In this document: positions 25,301 through 37,538 of the stretch, in pieces
Position numbering within the stretch: the first letter of the stretch is position 1
How the letters are laid out: each line of letters starts with the position of its first letter
NCBI GenBank assembly: GCA_021397835.1
Contig: JAJFZO010000256.1
Coordinates: forward strand, 320,001 to 384,000
Length of the DNA: 64,000 nt
Direction of reading: 5' to 3'
DNA from: Moringa oleifera
Lineage: Eukaryota; Streptophyta; Magnoliopsida; Brassicales; Moringaceae
Position numbers and translations under genes: made by a program
The notes under the pieces: model-generated
Told to the model about the DNA's origin: nothing
What the model saw: the letters and a program-made list of their open reading frames with translations, nothing else
The model's database searches: none

Positions 25301-26307
25301 ATTTGTTCTTCATTACTGTAGTTGTTTTTCCAGTCAATTTTCTTTTTCTTTTTCATAAATGATTGATTTTTTGTCATTTCAGCAAATGGGGAAATTAAGA
25401 ACATTGTTGTATGTTCAATGAATCAAACACTTTGAAACATATATGTAGCTAAAAATCCATTAGTTAGTGATTGAAATTACAGGGTACGAAATGGTATTTG
25501 GATGACAATGCCGGATGCTTTTCGTATGAAACTGCATTAATGCTATAATTCTCATCTTAAATATTGAAGTTTAACAGGACTGTGTATTCATCCAGCACAG
25601 ATGGGTATTGCCTCTATTGTTCACCTACATGTATTCCCAGCAAAGCCTTATGAGCTAATGGGAGACCGCTTCCCAGGAACTGTTTCAGTTCTAGGAGACT
25701 ATGCAGCTGCTGATTGCCCTCTTGACCCAGATGAGGTGAGAGACAGTGAAAGACCCACAAAGCTACGTCTCCCGCAACCTGACATTGATGTCAGGAGCGG
25801 TATGACCATCAAAGAAAGTGTACGCGATGTTTTTGTTGGTGGTGGTGAATATGTAAGTTTTCTTTATCGCCCCATCGATCATTGAGCAGAACATGATGCT
25901 TTAGCAGAGAGTAGTCTTGTATCATTTAACTACTGTTTGCTTACTTGCAGATCGTGAATGATGTGAAGTTCACAGTGACTCAAGCAGTTGAACCTGTGGA
26001 GAAGGGGTTCACAAAATTCAACCAAAAGTTGCATAAGATCTCTCAAAACATAAAGAGACATGACAAGGAGAAGCGAAAAACAAAGGATGACAGTTGCCTT
26101 GCCACATCTTCACCTGGAAGGAGGGTGATTCGAGGGATCGATGACCCACTCCTAAATGGTAGCATAAGCGATAGTGGAGTTGTAAGGATCAAGAAGCACC
26201 GCAAGAAATCAGGATATACTAGTGCAGAAAGTGGGGGAGAAAGCAGCAATGATCAGAGCTATGGTGGGTATCAGATCAGGGGCAGTAGATGGCTCACCAA
26301 AGATTAA
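22389..26307 (+). CDS. LAZ1: LAZ1 family protein (DUF300/OSTalpha-TMEM184)
   Basis: Multi-pass membrane protein of the DUF300 (Solute_trans_a) family. In Arabidopsis LAZ1 acts at the tonoplast and plasma membrane in hypersensitive-type cell death and brassinosteroid signalling. Eight exons join in frame (22389-22541, 22660-22716, 22875-22983, 23597-23781, 23894-23982, 24958-25219, 25601-25852, 25951-26307) to 487 aa, close to Arabidopsis LAZ1 (~485). Hydrophobic segments lie in exons 1, 2, 5 and 6 (LVAGAFLLLTLCLSMYLLFEH, FLIGVILMVPCYAVES, SLTAILAVILEAFNVYCEG, LVQFYAV and FLTWWQGVAIALLYALG). The family phrase RDCYESFAMYCFGRYL is present. The ~150-residue C-terminal tail is hydrophilic and basic, ending with serine-rich and KKHRKKSGY stretches. 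The neighbouring PGM-like gene matches the Arabidopsis At4g38360-38370 order as I recall it, which supports LAZ1 over its homologues. Confidence 0.93.
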
Positions 26308-27095
26308 ACTCAATGAGCATACAGTTATAGAATGGGAGCTTATTATGTTTGAATTAAGCAGCAGGAACATGATCTTTTTTCTCATGGGGATGCTTCTCGG
26401 TTCACATATCTAAAGAGATTGATGAGGAAGAACTGTTTTTTTACGAGCTTGGTGCCTTTCATCCCAACGTTTCTGCCGGTTGATAATTTTTCATCAATGG
26501 TTCAGGTGATCTGTCGAGGGGGCTGATGAATATTTGCCATTATTTTACATAGTGAATGTTCAGCATGTTTGTATAGAGTTCTCATGAGTCTTAGCTGGTT
26601 ATAAGTACTGTTTAATTAAAATGTCATTGTTACAACATCTTTTTCCTTTTTTCTTTTTTTTGTTTATATTAATTTTATATGATAACATATCATCAAATTA
26701 AGATGGTTTTGGCTATGGCTAGCTTGGAATGTGTGAAAACCTTTGCTTGGAAAATTTTGAGCAAAGCAGATTTTGTATTGTTGTCATGAACAGATATGCA
26801 CACATATAAAAGAGGTCAGAGATTTATGAACTCTTTCCACCAGAAAAAGTCAAATCATTCATTCACTCAAACAATGGGGAATTTTATTGCTTTGTCAATG
26901 ACTTCATGTTCTCTAATGAGTCTGTCTCTACTTCAAATTGCTATTAGAACAAATAAGTGACTGAATTGCCAGTTACAGATTCTAACAATATTAACGCCAT
27001 CATGCCGCCATGGAATCCTGGCTAAATTATTACAAGGGGCCTGGAAATAAGTAGTTTATAGTTCATGGAAGTACCAAATGTTCTAGGTTTTATCT
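26308..27095. other. Convergent 3' flanks of LAZ1 and the PGM-like gene
   Basis: This is 788 bp between two convergent stop codons. It should hold both 3' UTRs. No other feature is seen. Confidence 0.6.
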
Positions 27096-29506
27096 TCAGA
27101 TAAGTGCTCGAAGTTCCCCAGTAAGCAAGGAGAACTTGCGGTGCTGTGACAAGATGGAAGAGACTTTGACAGCTTGGATACTTGATGCCAAATCATTGCT
27201 ACTGGATTCTATCTGTTCCTTAGTTGCATGGAGAATTGTTTGTAAGATTTGCAGGGGATCACCATGGCTGACAACCAAGATAGCACATCTGTAAGAAAAA
27301 GCACAGATTCAGTTAGATATAAAGAAAAGGTGAAAAGATATTGTTTTCTTCCAATAATACTTATAAGAGAAAAGAATAGAAACATTCGTAAAACTTCTGA
27401 ACCTTCAATTCATTCCCTTAAAGGTAGCCTACCAGAAAAAGAAAGGTACCTCATTGTTCAGGAAATAAGATCCCTTGTCAATCTTGTTGTGCAACTAACA
27501 TGACCACAAATGAAATTAACTTTTCCGTTGAAAATTATTTATGCAGCAGAAAGATGATAATTGTTACCCTTCATATTCTGACTCCACAACCGCCATTGCA
27601 CTTGCGAGTCTAGAAGCAACATCTTCAACACTTTCTCCACCTTCTGGCCGCATGAGTGGATCCTTCTCATCAAGAGCCCATATCTCTGGATACTGTTGCC
27701 AACAATAAAGAAAATGAAGTCTCAAATGTAATGCATCAAGGACCAAGGATACACAAATTATCAAATTTAGGCTTTACTTTAATCATTGCTATGCATCCAC
27801 ACACAAAATTCCACTACACTGACGATAGTCCATAAATCTTAGCCACATTAATGCGTTGAAAAATCTAAACTGTATTCACATGCCACTTACTTTGTCATGG
27901 GACATAAGTTCAAATGAAGGCCCAAAGTAGCGTTCTCTTAAATCTTCTATCACCTGACCAGCAATATTTACTCCCAAGTTAGTGCAACTGGAGATAAAAA
28001 ACTGTTGAGCAAAACTGAAAAAGGAAAGAGAGGTGCACTAAAGTTGGGATGGACCACATGTAAGAGAAATTAAGTATGGTATCTATTGGAAATTATCTAA
28101 ATCCATCCAGAGAAGTTACAATAGTAACAATAGATATCTGGTTGAGTATTTATCCCCACTTATGGGCAGAGTAGCACCCAAGATCCAGGACATTTGACAT
28201 GCCCATGAGGCAAATAATCCCAATAACATAAAATAAAACTATGAGGGCTATGCAACTCAGTCCTGTACAAACTGAAGGCAATCATCTTGTAGGAAACAGC
28301 CAGTTTCCTTGAACCAAATTGAGGTAACCAAACGAACTTGACATCTGAATTAAGTATATCACTAAGTTGTCTCACGAAGTCCTTATTTCAATTATAAGAA
28401 AGCCAAAGCCTGTCTGATTACATTTAATCAGGACAAAATCAGAGATACACTTTACTTTCTATGTTTGTCCACTTAATAGTCTGTTAATGATTGGACATCT
28501 AGCCAAGTTTCATGCAAGTCCTATGTGCTTTTACATCTAAATCTGCAGGGTGCATATCTAGCTAAACTGAATAGGATGAATCTTGGCAAGGGTAAACTAG
28601 CTCACCTTGCATTGAGGGCCTTCAAATGGAATATTCAATACAGATGCAACAACCTTAGCAGTGTGACTTGTTCTCGCGAATGGGGAGTAGCAAATGCGAA
28701 CTTTTTCAAGTGGAATGTCACTTTCCTTCAGCTCCTGAGCAATGTTAAGTGTAATACCAACAAAATTGTATGTAATTTCAATCAGTAAAGTGCTGAATTA
28801 TGGCATGGAACACAATAAAATTCCTTAAAGCAAGCAAATTTCAAATTCAGAACAGCTAACCTTCAGGAATAATACTCCAGCCAACTGAGCCTGACTGACA
28901 CCTTCAGAGGCTAACTGAAACTCAGGACGCACACCATTGTCCTGTTGATAACTTACTTCCTAGTCAATTTAAGACTCCAAAATGTAGAATACATTAGGGA
29001 TCTTTAAACAGACACTCACATATATCATATCATACAAGTATTTTAAACATAAAGACACTCGGCATATGAAAATCCATCGTATACTGTAAATCATACTAAA
29101 TGAAATTTCCTGAAACCCAAAAGACAATGCCACTAAGACCATTCATCATACAATCCTTGCAACCTTAAAAACATATTCCTCGGCAGACCCACATGAGCAT
29201 TACTAATTTACAATCTGAAACAAGAACTTGACTTCCAACTCAAGTGAAACCTAGTCCAACCCATGCAACAACACGTGAGTTTACCATCTAGAAATTAATC
29301 TCCTTTCAGCAGAATTTCCACACTAAATTTGACTAATCACTGAATACAAACAAACTCATGAATGATTGTTAGAACTAAGCTTTTTACACCAAGAAAGATT
29401 AGAAAAAACGAACCTTTGAGGAAACAATAAGTCCTTTCTCGTTTGGAATGCTTTTGCCATGCCTTAAGACCCAATATCTGTTGCGCAGAAAGGAAGCTGT
29501 CACCAT
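27096..29506 (-). CDS. Histidine phosphatase / phosphoglycerate-mutase-like protein
   Basis: Member of the histidine phosphatase superfamily (branch 1), which forms a phosphohistidine intermediate. The natural substrate of this plant clade is not established from sequence. Six exons join in frame (29506-29414, 28941-28861, 28734-28606, 27953-27891, 27692-27568, 27288-27096) to 227 aa, matching the ~225 aa of the Arabidopsis protein I recall as At4g38370. The catalytic LRHGKS motif lies at about residues 13-18 (RYWVLRHGKSIPNEKG). The second active-site histidine is in VVSHGDPLQ near the C terminus, and the acid/specificity segment is RPEGGESVEDV. There is no obvious transit peptide if the ATG at 29506 is used; the frame stays open upstream for about 27 codons but has no earlier ATG. 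The gene is head-to-head with SLY1 and tail-to-tail with LAZ1. Confidence 0.9.
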
Positions 29507-29947
29507 CTCTCTTCCCCTTACTCCTTCCTGTACAAGTACGTTTCGGGTGCTATCTTCACTCTGATTTCCAGCCAAAGAGAACTAAAGCACCAATACATAA
29601 CAAAGTATTCTTTCGCAAGGGAGAAAATGAAAACCGCGACGCATACAAGTCCTTTATTAGCAACACGTGGCAGTAAATTAGTGGTTATATGGGAAATACT
29701 GTGAGAGTCACTGCAGAGGAACCCAACTCTAATCCCTTTTTTTTTTTTAATTTCTTTTTCCTGGAGTCGGGGGGGTGTGGGCTGTGGGTTATTGCTTCGT
29801 GTCTTACATTTCGAATTTTCTCTCTGTGGGAGTTGAATTCCGGAGAGAATTCTGAAAGCTGAGAGTGAAAACTGAAGAAGAGAGACAAGATTGACTCATA
29901 AATTTGTAAGTCTCTTCTGCTTCACAGGACTCAGATTCCAGGCTGCT
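29507..29947. promoter_or_regulatory. Compact divergent promoter between PGM-like gene and SLY1
   Basis: Only 441 bp separate the two oppositely oriented start codons, so both leaders and both core promoters must share this segment. It holds a T tract near 29740-29748, a G-rich patch near 29767-29778 and GAGAGA-type leader motifs near 29870-29886. I did not find a clear TATA box, which is common for divergent housekeeping promoters. Confidence 0.6.
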
Positions 29948-32086
29948 ATGGCTCTAAATCTTCGACAAAAGCAAACAGGTAACTCTCTCTCTCCTTTCTC
30001 TCTATTTATCTTATCGTTTTCTGTAGATCTCTACGTCAATTACTTATTTGAAGCGGAGTCTAAACAATCTAACTAAAGACCATTTCATTTCTCAATTAGC
30101 TGTATATTACTGGTTTGATACATATTATTTGCGTGTAGAATTCATGAGGAGAACTACAACCGAACTTGTATCTGTGAAACTAAAAAAACAATCTTTCATA
30201 TTTTTCATTCTAAGTGTGTATGTTATTGAATTCGATCTGCAATTTTGGCTACAGAATGTATAACTCGGATGCTGAATCTGAACCAACCTGTGAACCCAAC
30301 TGCTAATTCAAACGAAGAGGTGTACAAGATTTTGATCTACGACAGATTTTGCCAGAACTTACTCTCCCCTCTGATCCATGTTAAGGATCTTCGCAAACAC
30401 GGTGTCACCCTATACTTTCTTATTGACAAAGATAGGAAACCTGTCCATGATGTGCCTGCTGTGTACTTTGTGCAACCCACTCAATCCAACATCCAAAGGA
30501 TCATAGTGGATGCTTCAAAGTCGCTTTATGATAGCTTTCACTTGAACTTCTCGTCCTCTCTGCCCCGCCCGCTTCTTGAGGATCTTGCATCTGGGACTCT
30601 GAATTTTGATTCCGTTCATAGGATTTCAAAGGTCCATGACCAGTATTTGGAGTTTGTGACTTTGGAGGATAACTTGTTCTCATTAGCCCAGAAGTCTACT
30701 TATGTGCAGTTGAATGATCCATCAGCAGGGGATAGAGAGATTGAGGAGATTGTTGAGAGAATTGTTAGTGGGTTGTTTTGCGTATTGGCTACACTAGCAG
30801 TGGTTCCAATCATTAGGTGCCCGCGTGGAGGGCCAGCGGAGATGGTAGCATCTGCATTGGATCAGAGGTTGAGGGATCATTTGTTATCAAAGAACAATTT
30901 GTTTACTGAAGCTGGGGGTTTTGTCAGCTCTTTTCAGCGTCCAGTTTTGTGTATCTTTGATAGGAATTTTGAGTTGTCAGTGGGGATACAACATGACTTT
31001 AGGTACCGGCCACTTGTGCATGACATACTTGGGTTGAAGCTTAATAGGTTAAGTGTGCAAGGGGAAAAGGGTGGGATGAAGTCATTTGAGTTGGATAGTT
31101 CAGACCCATTTTGGGCTGCAAATGGGTCTTTGGAATTTCCAGAAGTTGCTGTGGAGATTGAGACACAATTGAACAAGTATAAGAAGGATGTTGATGAGGT
31201 CAATAGGAGAACTGGTGGGACTGGGGGGGCTGAGTTTGATGGCACGGACTTGATCGGGAACACAAAGCATTTGATGAATGCTGTGAACTCGCTGCCAGAG
31301 TTGACAGAGAGAAAGCAAGTTATTGATAAGCACACAAACATTGCAACCGTGTTGTTAGGTGAAATCAAGGAGCGGTCTCTTGATTCTTATGCTAAAAAGG
31401 AGAATGACATGATGGTGAGAGGTAGCATTGATCGAAATGAACTTTTGGGTGTCCTAAAGGGGAAAGGAACAAAGGTAGATAAACTGCGTTTTGCAATTAT
31501 GTATCTTATTTCTTCAGAAAGCATCAATCAGTCAGAAGTGGAATTAGTGGAAGCAGCACTCAGGGAGTCTGATGTTGATACTAGTGCATTTCAGTATGTG
31601 AAGAAGATCAAGTCACTAAATGTCTCACTGGCATCGGCAAATTCTGCAAGTAGAAGTAATATTGTTGATTGGGCTGAGAAGCTTTATGGGCAATCAATTA
31701 GTGCTGTGACTGCAGGTGTGAAGAATCTATTGTCTAGTGATAGGCAGCTGGCATTGACAAGAATAGTGGAAGCTTTGATGGAGGGGAAGCCAAACCCTGA
31801 AATTGATTCTTACCATGTTTTTGATCCCCGAGCTCCTAAATCAAGCTCCGTAGCTGGTAGTAGTCATATGAAAGGACCATTTAAAGAGGCTATTGTATTC
31901 ATGATTGGTGGTGGTAATTATGTAGAGTATGGCAGCTTGCAAGAGCTTGTGCAGCATCAGCAGCCTGCCAAGCATGTTATATACGGAACAACAGAAATTT
32001 TAACTGGAGCAGAGTTTGTTGAGCAGCTTACACTGTTGGGGCAGAAGATGGGATTGGGTAGCACTGTTTCTGCATCTACCCATTAA
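29948..32086 (+). CDS. SLY1: SLY1, Sec1/Munc18 family vesicle-fusion protein
   Basis: SM protein that binds the ER-Golgi Qa-SNARE and chaperones SNARE assembly in ER-to-Golgi traffic. Two exons (29948-29978 and 30255-32086) join in codon 11 and give 620 aa, the usual SLY1 length (~624). Domain 1 shows YKILIYDRFCQNLLSPLIHVKDLRKHGVTLYFLID and VPAVYFV. The middle part contains RPVLCIFDRNFELSVGIQHDFRYRPLVHDILG, a Sec1 family hallmark that separates SLY1 from VPS45 and KEULE. The C terminus contains FKEAIVFMIGGGNYVEYGSLQEL, which is diagnostic of SLY1. There is no membrane segment or targeting signal, in line with a cytosolic peripheral protein. The first exon encodes only MALNLRQKQT plus one base, consistent with the N-terminal region of SLY1 proteins. 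It is probably expressed with the divergent neighbour through the shared promoter. Confidence 0.96.
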
Positions 32087-33474
32087 TAAAAATGTGCATT
32101 AGATACATTCTTGGAAACTGGCTGTTTTTGCCCACTTTTATGGAGGATGTGTATCCTGATGTCTGAGACTGTATGTCATTGAATCATTTGGAATGATGTT
32201 AGCTTTCTGAGCTGTGAGGAAGCAGAAGCTGGGCCATTTACCTACTTCTTGACTTGAAACCTTTGCTTGCTGGCTCTTAATGGAACTTGGACCAATCTGG
32301 AAGAATGCTTTTTATATTTCATATATTGAGTAGGTATCTGACATTGAATAGTCTTTTATCTTCGCTGGGGTAAGTTTATGCAGTCAGAATATTCCTGTTC
32401 TACTCTGCTCTATCTGAAAGCTTAACTTTCAGGAAATGATCTGTCTGTTTCATTAAGATATCAGTATACAAGTTTATTCACATTCAACTTGCATGTTTGC
32501 TACCTGTTAAATTGGAAGGTGATGGATAATTACTTCAAGGATTTAATGTGCCTACAATTGTGTGATATGATCCTTCTTGGTTTGTTTTCTATATGTACTG
32601 CCATATATTGTTATATTTGGCTGGTTCTGTTCATGGAAGCTTAAGATGTTAATCGCCACCTGGGAAACAGTGAACTTGATTAAATTAGTAGTTGGTAGAG
32701 CCTTGGTGGAATGCTTGTTCATGCAATCTTATTTCCTGGAAACTGTTTTCATTTTGGTAGTTTGCCAGTTGCTTTAGTAAATCTATCAAATTTGAAGCAG
32801 AAACAGAATGCAAACCAAGTTGCAAGGGAAGCAGTTGTTGGTTTATCTAGATAACTGGCATAGCATGGTTGCAGAAGCAAAAATATTCGGAAATTTAGAG
32901 TTCCATTGAGGATCCATTCATTTTCAAACTAATGCGATACTGCTATGTGATGATGATGTATAGAAGATGAGATACAGTAGGAGTTTAACCATCAAATGTG
33001 CATGAAAATAAATTTGAGCTGTGTTTCTCTTTCATTTTACAGCTTCCATGGTGATTACTATGGATCTGGTTCTTTCTCTTATCTGATGAAGCAGCTCAGC
33101 CCTTGGCAAAACCCTCTACTTTCAGGCTTTTATTACATTCCACATACGTCATTGTTGAATTAGATGGAACTATGGGATTCATGGTATCCATCTTCTTGGG
33201 TACTGTGTTTTGGCCTGTTTTTCAAGTATGCACAAGTAAGTTTCCAACAGTTTATTTTGACTTCAGACTTAAGTAATTAAATAAATAAAGTTCATAATGA
33301 GTTTGATTTTGATTTTTGGAATTCAATTAAATAATTTGTTTTAAATTGGATTTTTTATTTCAATTTCTTTTCATTTTGATACCTATTCAATTCAAGTCAT
33401 AGTCATAAAGAAAACGAGAGGCAACTCAATTTGATAAACTCGAATACAAAAATGTATGAATTATAAGCCTGAAG

Positions 33475-33562
33475 TGCCTTCCAATGTGCCTGTGGCCTTC
33501 AGGGCAAGAGGAGGGATCGTAGAATCTTTTACGCTTGGCCCACAGTTGACATTGGAAAGAGG
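33475..33562. repeat. Short imperfect inverted repeat (hairpin-forming)
   Basis: TTCCAATGT followed by GCC and TGTGG on the left pairs with CCACA, GTTG and ACATTGGAA on the right. This gives 9-bp and 5-bp stem segments with an internal loop, and about 45 nt between the arms. It lies ~300 bp upstream of IDH. Confidence 0.45.
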
Positions 33563-33649
33563 AACAGCCGCAGCCAGCCCCGCAGGGGTTAAAGACATCA
33601 AATTTTATACTAAAGGGCTTTCGCGAAAAAGAAAAGTGATCACCAAAAC

Positions 33650-33720
33650 AATTTTTTTTTTTTTAAAAAAAAAACCCTTCTCTTTCTCTCTCTCTCTTTC
33701 TCGCTCGCTCGCTCGCTTGC
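33650..33720. repeat. Poly(T), poly(A) and CT/GCTC simple repeats
   Basis: A run of T (33652-33664) is followed by a run of A (33665-33674), then (CT)n and (GCTC)n. They lie in the presumed IDH core promoter or leader. The T/A boundary could form a small hairpin. Confidence 0.8.
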
Positions 33721-33858
33721 TCTGCAACTCTGTTGATCCCTTTGACCGATATAAATCATAAGAAAAGAAAAGTCTATTATTATTCAGTCTCCCTATGCGA
33801 CAGACTGAGAAAGTGTTCCAGAAAGAAGTGGAAAGGGAAAGAGGATAAGAAAGGTTAG

Positions 33859-36800
33859 ATGTCTCGCCGATCGCTTTCCCTCTTGAAATGCCTCGCCGGG
33901 AGAAACACTACTCGGTCCATTTTCCAAACCCGATCAGTCACATATATGCCCCGACCAGGGGACGGCGCCCCACGTGCCGTGACACTGATACCTGGTGATG
34001 GGATCGGGCCTCTGGTGACGAACACCGTGGAGCAAGTGATGGAGGCCATGCACGCGCCAGTGTATTTCGAGAAGTACGAGGTGCAGGGGGACATGAAGCG
34101 TGTACCAGAGGAGGTAATTGAGTCCATACGCAAGAATAAGGTCTGTCTGAAAGGCGGTCTGAAGACGCCTGTGGGCGGCGGTGTGAGCTCTCTCAATGTC
34201 CAGTTGAGGAAAGAGCTTGACTTATATGCTTCCCTTGTCAATTGCTTCAACTTGCCCGGTCTGCCCACGCGCCACGAGAATGTTGATATAGTGGTGATTA
34301 GGGAGAACACGGAAGGCGAATACTCGGGGCTTGAACACGAGGTCGTTCCTGGCGTTGTTGAGAGCCTTAAGGTACATGGTGTCAGTCATTTACTATTTCA
34401 CTTGACTTGTTTTCTCTTTGAGCTGAGCAGAAAAAGGGTGCTTGTATGCATTGTGACACTTGATTGGAGATTTATTGGTATTTGTTGAATTTGTCTAGTT
34501 ATTGAATTTCGTGGATCGAATTGATTGAGGATAGGCTTGCAGAGTGTTTTAAGCAAATGTTTAATTCAATTTGAAAACAAACTCAGCTGAATGCTTATCA
34601 ACAATTACTCTTTAATTGAAAGTTGATTATTTTATAGTTAAATTTTGAATGTACTTGTTCAAGGGGTTCCTATTGGTGCTGGGCAGTTTGTTGATTTCAG
34701 GCACCTATGCTTGAGATGGCTATTTTCCTTCTTGTAGACATTTGATAAAACTGGAAGGAGTCCTAGATTTTCCTTGCACTGTGGATGCCTGAAGTTTACA
34801 AATTTGAAATATTTAGAGATCTAGTTTAGCTCAATGTGTCTCTTGACAGGTTAATTTTGGGAGAGGGGTAAATTTGCTTATTACTCCTCTGATTTTAACT
34901 TCACTGTGAAATAATTTGACATAGATGGTTATACAAATAATTGAAACAGGCTAAGTCATTATTCAACAATGTCATTATGGAGTGGTTGTCACACCTGTAA
35001 GCTGTTTTGCTCACTATTTCAGTAAAATTATCGAACCTATGGTATAGGGATGGATCATGTGCGCATACACCCAAGTAACCTGTCACCATGTAGAGTGTTG
35101 CTACCTTCACTGTTCCATTTATTTACCAAACACTGTTTCTCTTTGTGATGTAGATGCGCTGTGTCTCTTGCTCTCCCTCACTACCTTTCTTTCTTCCCCC
35201 TGTTCGGAAGAAAAATAAAAATAAAAATATGAGAGTAGTGCTTTTGGTGAATATTTTCTGAGAATTATTCGTGGTTTTGTTGTCTATGAGTTTCTCATCC
35301 TGCCTTTTGCTAGGTGATGACAAAGTTCTGTTCAGAACGCATTGCAAAATATGCGTTTGAGTATGCATACCTCAACAACAGAAAGAAAGTTACAGCTGTG
35401 CACAAGGCCAATATTATGAAACTTGCAGATGGTTTGTTTTTAGAATCTTGTCGAGAAGTGGCTGCAAAATATCCAAGTATCAAGTATAACGAGATTATTG
35501 TGGACAACTGCTGCATGCAACTTGTTTCAAAGCCAGAGCAATTCGATGTCATGGTTTGTAGCCTTTAGGAATTTTTGATCCATATCTGACATGTCCACTT
35601 TTCCTTGAGTGATCGTTAATTATTGCTCACGCTTGCCCTCGTTCCTACTGCTCGGTTAGATGCTTTTTTAATTGTTTTGGTAGATCTTGTTTCTGATGGT
35701 GCAAGGATGGAGACACTATGATCAGTCAGTTGCCATGAGTCTTATCTTGAACTGAATAATGCACGTTCCCATAATATGCTTATAGATATATGTAAACTCA
35801 GGTGGATTTACTTGCTTCCTGGGTAAAATCAGAAATACCAGAAACTTTTACTGGCATAATTCAGTCACCAACTTGCATCCTGATAAAATAAGAAATACCA
35901 GGAATTTTTACTGACATAATTCAGATTGGTGATTTGCTGTAGACTTTTTCAGTGTTCTCTCTGCCTTATTATATAGTTTGTTCTTCCATGAAAATGTAGT
36001 AGATGTTCTTCTTGGTGATGTTGTACTTCATTTTGGTCCAGAAATAAAAGCAGCAAGCTTAGAAACAGGAATCTAAAGAACTTATGTAATTTTTTGTTGA
36101 CATCCCACCAAGTTGGTTAATTAGAATCTCCACTTGGGTTTCCTGCCAACCAGATAGGCTGATTGAAGTTTATGTCTCAAGCTTGACTGCTAATCAAATG
36201 AAGCTCGGGTGATGACAGACACAATTCTACCTGGGCTCTGGATGGTTCACTTAGCTGTCCTGTATTTGTTTTTATCTTATCCATAATTTCTAACGTATGG
36301 TGACTAACTTGATTCTACTATCTACAAAAGAAGTCGAAAAGTAATTGATGCCAGTATATGCCATTGTAATTCAAAAGTACGTACAGCTGAATACCTTAGC
36401 TGTGGGTATGAATCAAGTGGGAGAATATGCTGCATGTACATATACATCTTGGAACTCAGGAAAGCTGACATAGAAATAGGAAAAATGTTGGAGTTGGCTG
36501 ATAATGAAGCTTGAGCTGAGTAAGGCGTGAAGATACCCAGCTTGTCCAAAGCTTGTTTGAGGCTGATCATTGCTTGAGCTTTGCTTGTTAAGTTGTTGCT
36601 GATAGGTTTTTGTTCACCGATCCTTAGACCTTTCATCTTGAGGATTCACTCTGATAATCCCTTACCTCTCTTTCAATTGTCATGCCTGCGCCACTCTGTG
36701 ATCAAGCTGTCCTTTTAGTTGTATATCACTGTGGATTTCTGTAGGGTCCATGTTCGAGATGTGATTATCATTTTACCTCTGGCTATCAACATAGGGCAGC

Positions 36801-37538
36801 CTATTGTGCTTTATTTGGGACTGGCTGTTCAAGAGTAGACAATTACACATGACATCGGCGGAGTATCATGGTTGATGAATAATCAGCTAGACTGATATGT
36901 GCAGAAATTACTTTGCGATGGGGTTTTCTGTGACTTACTACTTCTTCTTTTCTGATTTTTCTTTCACATGAAATGGTCAACACTTTGACAATTTTACTTT
37001 TCTGTCGGGTTGACAGAAGCTCTCTTTGTATTTTGCAGGTGACTCCCAATCTTTATGGTAATCTCATTGCAAATACAGCCGCTGGTATTGCTGGAGGCAC
37101 TGGTGTCATGCCTGGAGGTAGTTAATTGTTTGTGACATATTTAGCCTCTTGATGTCAGTGATTTTGATTTTCAACCAGCAAGAAAATTGTTTGTACTAAT
37201 TGCTAAATCAAGTCCCCGAACTTGTATTACAGCCAGGTACCTCATGTATGTTGTTCACTGTAGGTAATGTGGGCGCTGATCATGCAGTGTTTGAGCAAGG
37301 GGCTTCAGCAGGGAATGTGGGAAATGAAAAGATATTGGAGCAAAAGAAGGCAAATCCAGTGGCTTTGCTCCTGTCATCAGCCATGATGCTCAGGCATCTC
37401 CAGTTCCCTTCATTTGCTGATCGACTTGAGACTGCTGTGAAGCGTGTAATCTTAGAGGGCGAGTATCGGACTAAAGATCTTGGTGGAAGCAGCACCACCC
37501 AAGAGGTTGTTGATGCTGTTATCGCTAACCTGGACTGA
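33859..37538 (+). CDS. IDH1: NAD-dependent isocitrate dehydrogenase regulatory subunit, mitochondrial
   Basis: Regulatory (non-catalytic) subunit of mitochondrial NAD-IDH, which converts isocitrate to 2-oxoglutarate in the TCA cycle as a hetero-oligomer. Four exons join in frame (33859-34371, 35314-35553, 37039-37117, 37264-37538) to 368 aa, equal to Arabidopsis IDH1-3 (367-368). The N terminus ([19 protein letters not shown]) is Arg/Ser-rich and amphipathic, as in a mitochondrial presequence. The family core is seen in [58 protein letters not shown] and [19 protein letters not shown]. The CMQL segment replaces the catalytic-type segment of IDH5/6, which marks the regulatory class. Which of IDH1, IDH2 or IDH3 is the closest relative needs a tree. 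Intron 2 (1.49 kb) holds a tandem duplication. Confidence 0.95.
35822..35924. repeat. Imperfect tandem duplication in IDH intron 2
   Basis: Two ~43-bp copies with a 60-bp period: 35822-35864 and 35882-35924. Both contain AGAAATACCAG, TTTTTACTG and CATAATTCAG with a few substitutions. They are non-coding. Confidence 0.85.

Larger units (their letters stand above)
32087..33858. other. SLY1 3' flank and IDH promoter
   Basis: It contains the SLY1 3' UTR, A/T-rich spacer and, from about 33.4 kb, the IDH promoter and leader with poly(T), poly(A) and CT/GCTC repeats. A short imperfect inverted repeat lies at 33475-33562. No protein-coding exon is seen. Confidence 0.5.
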
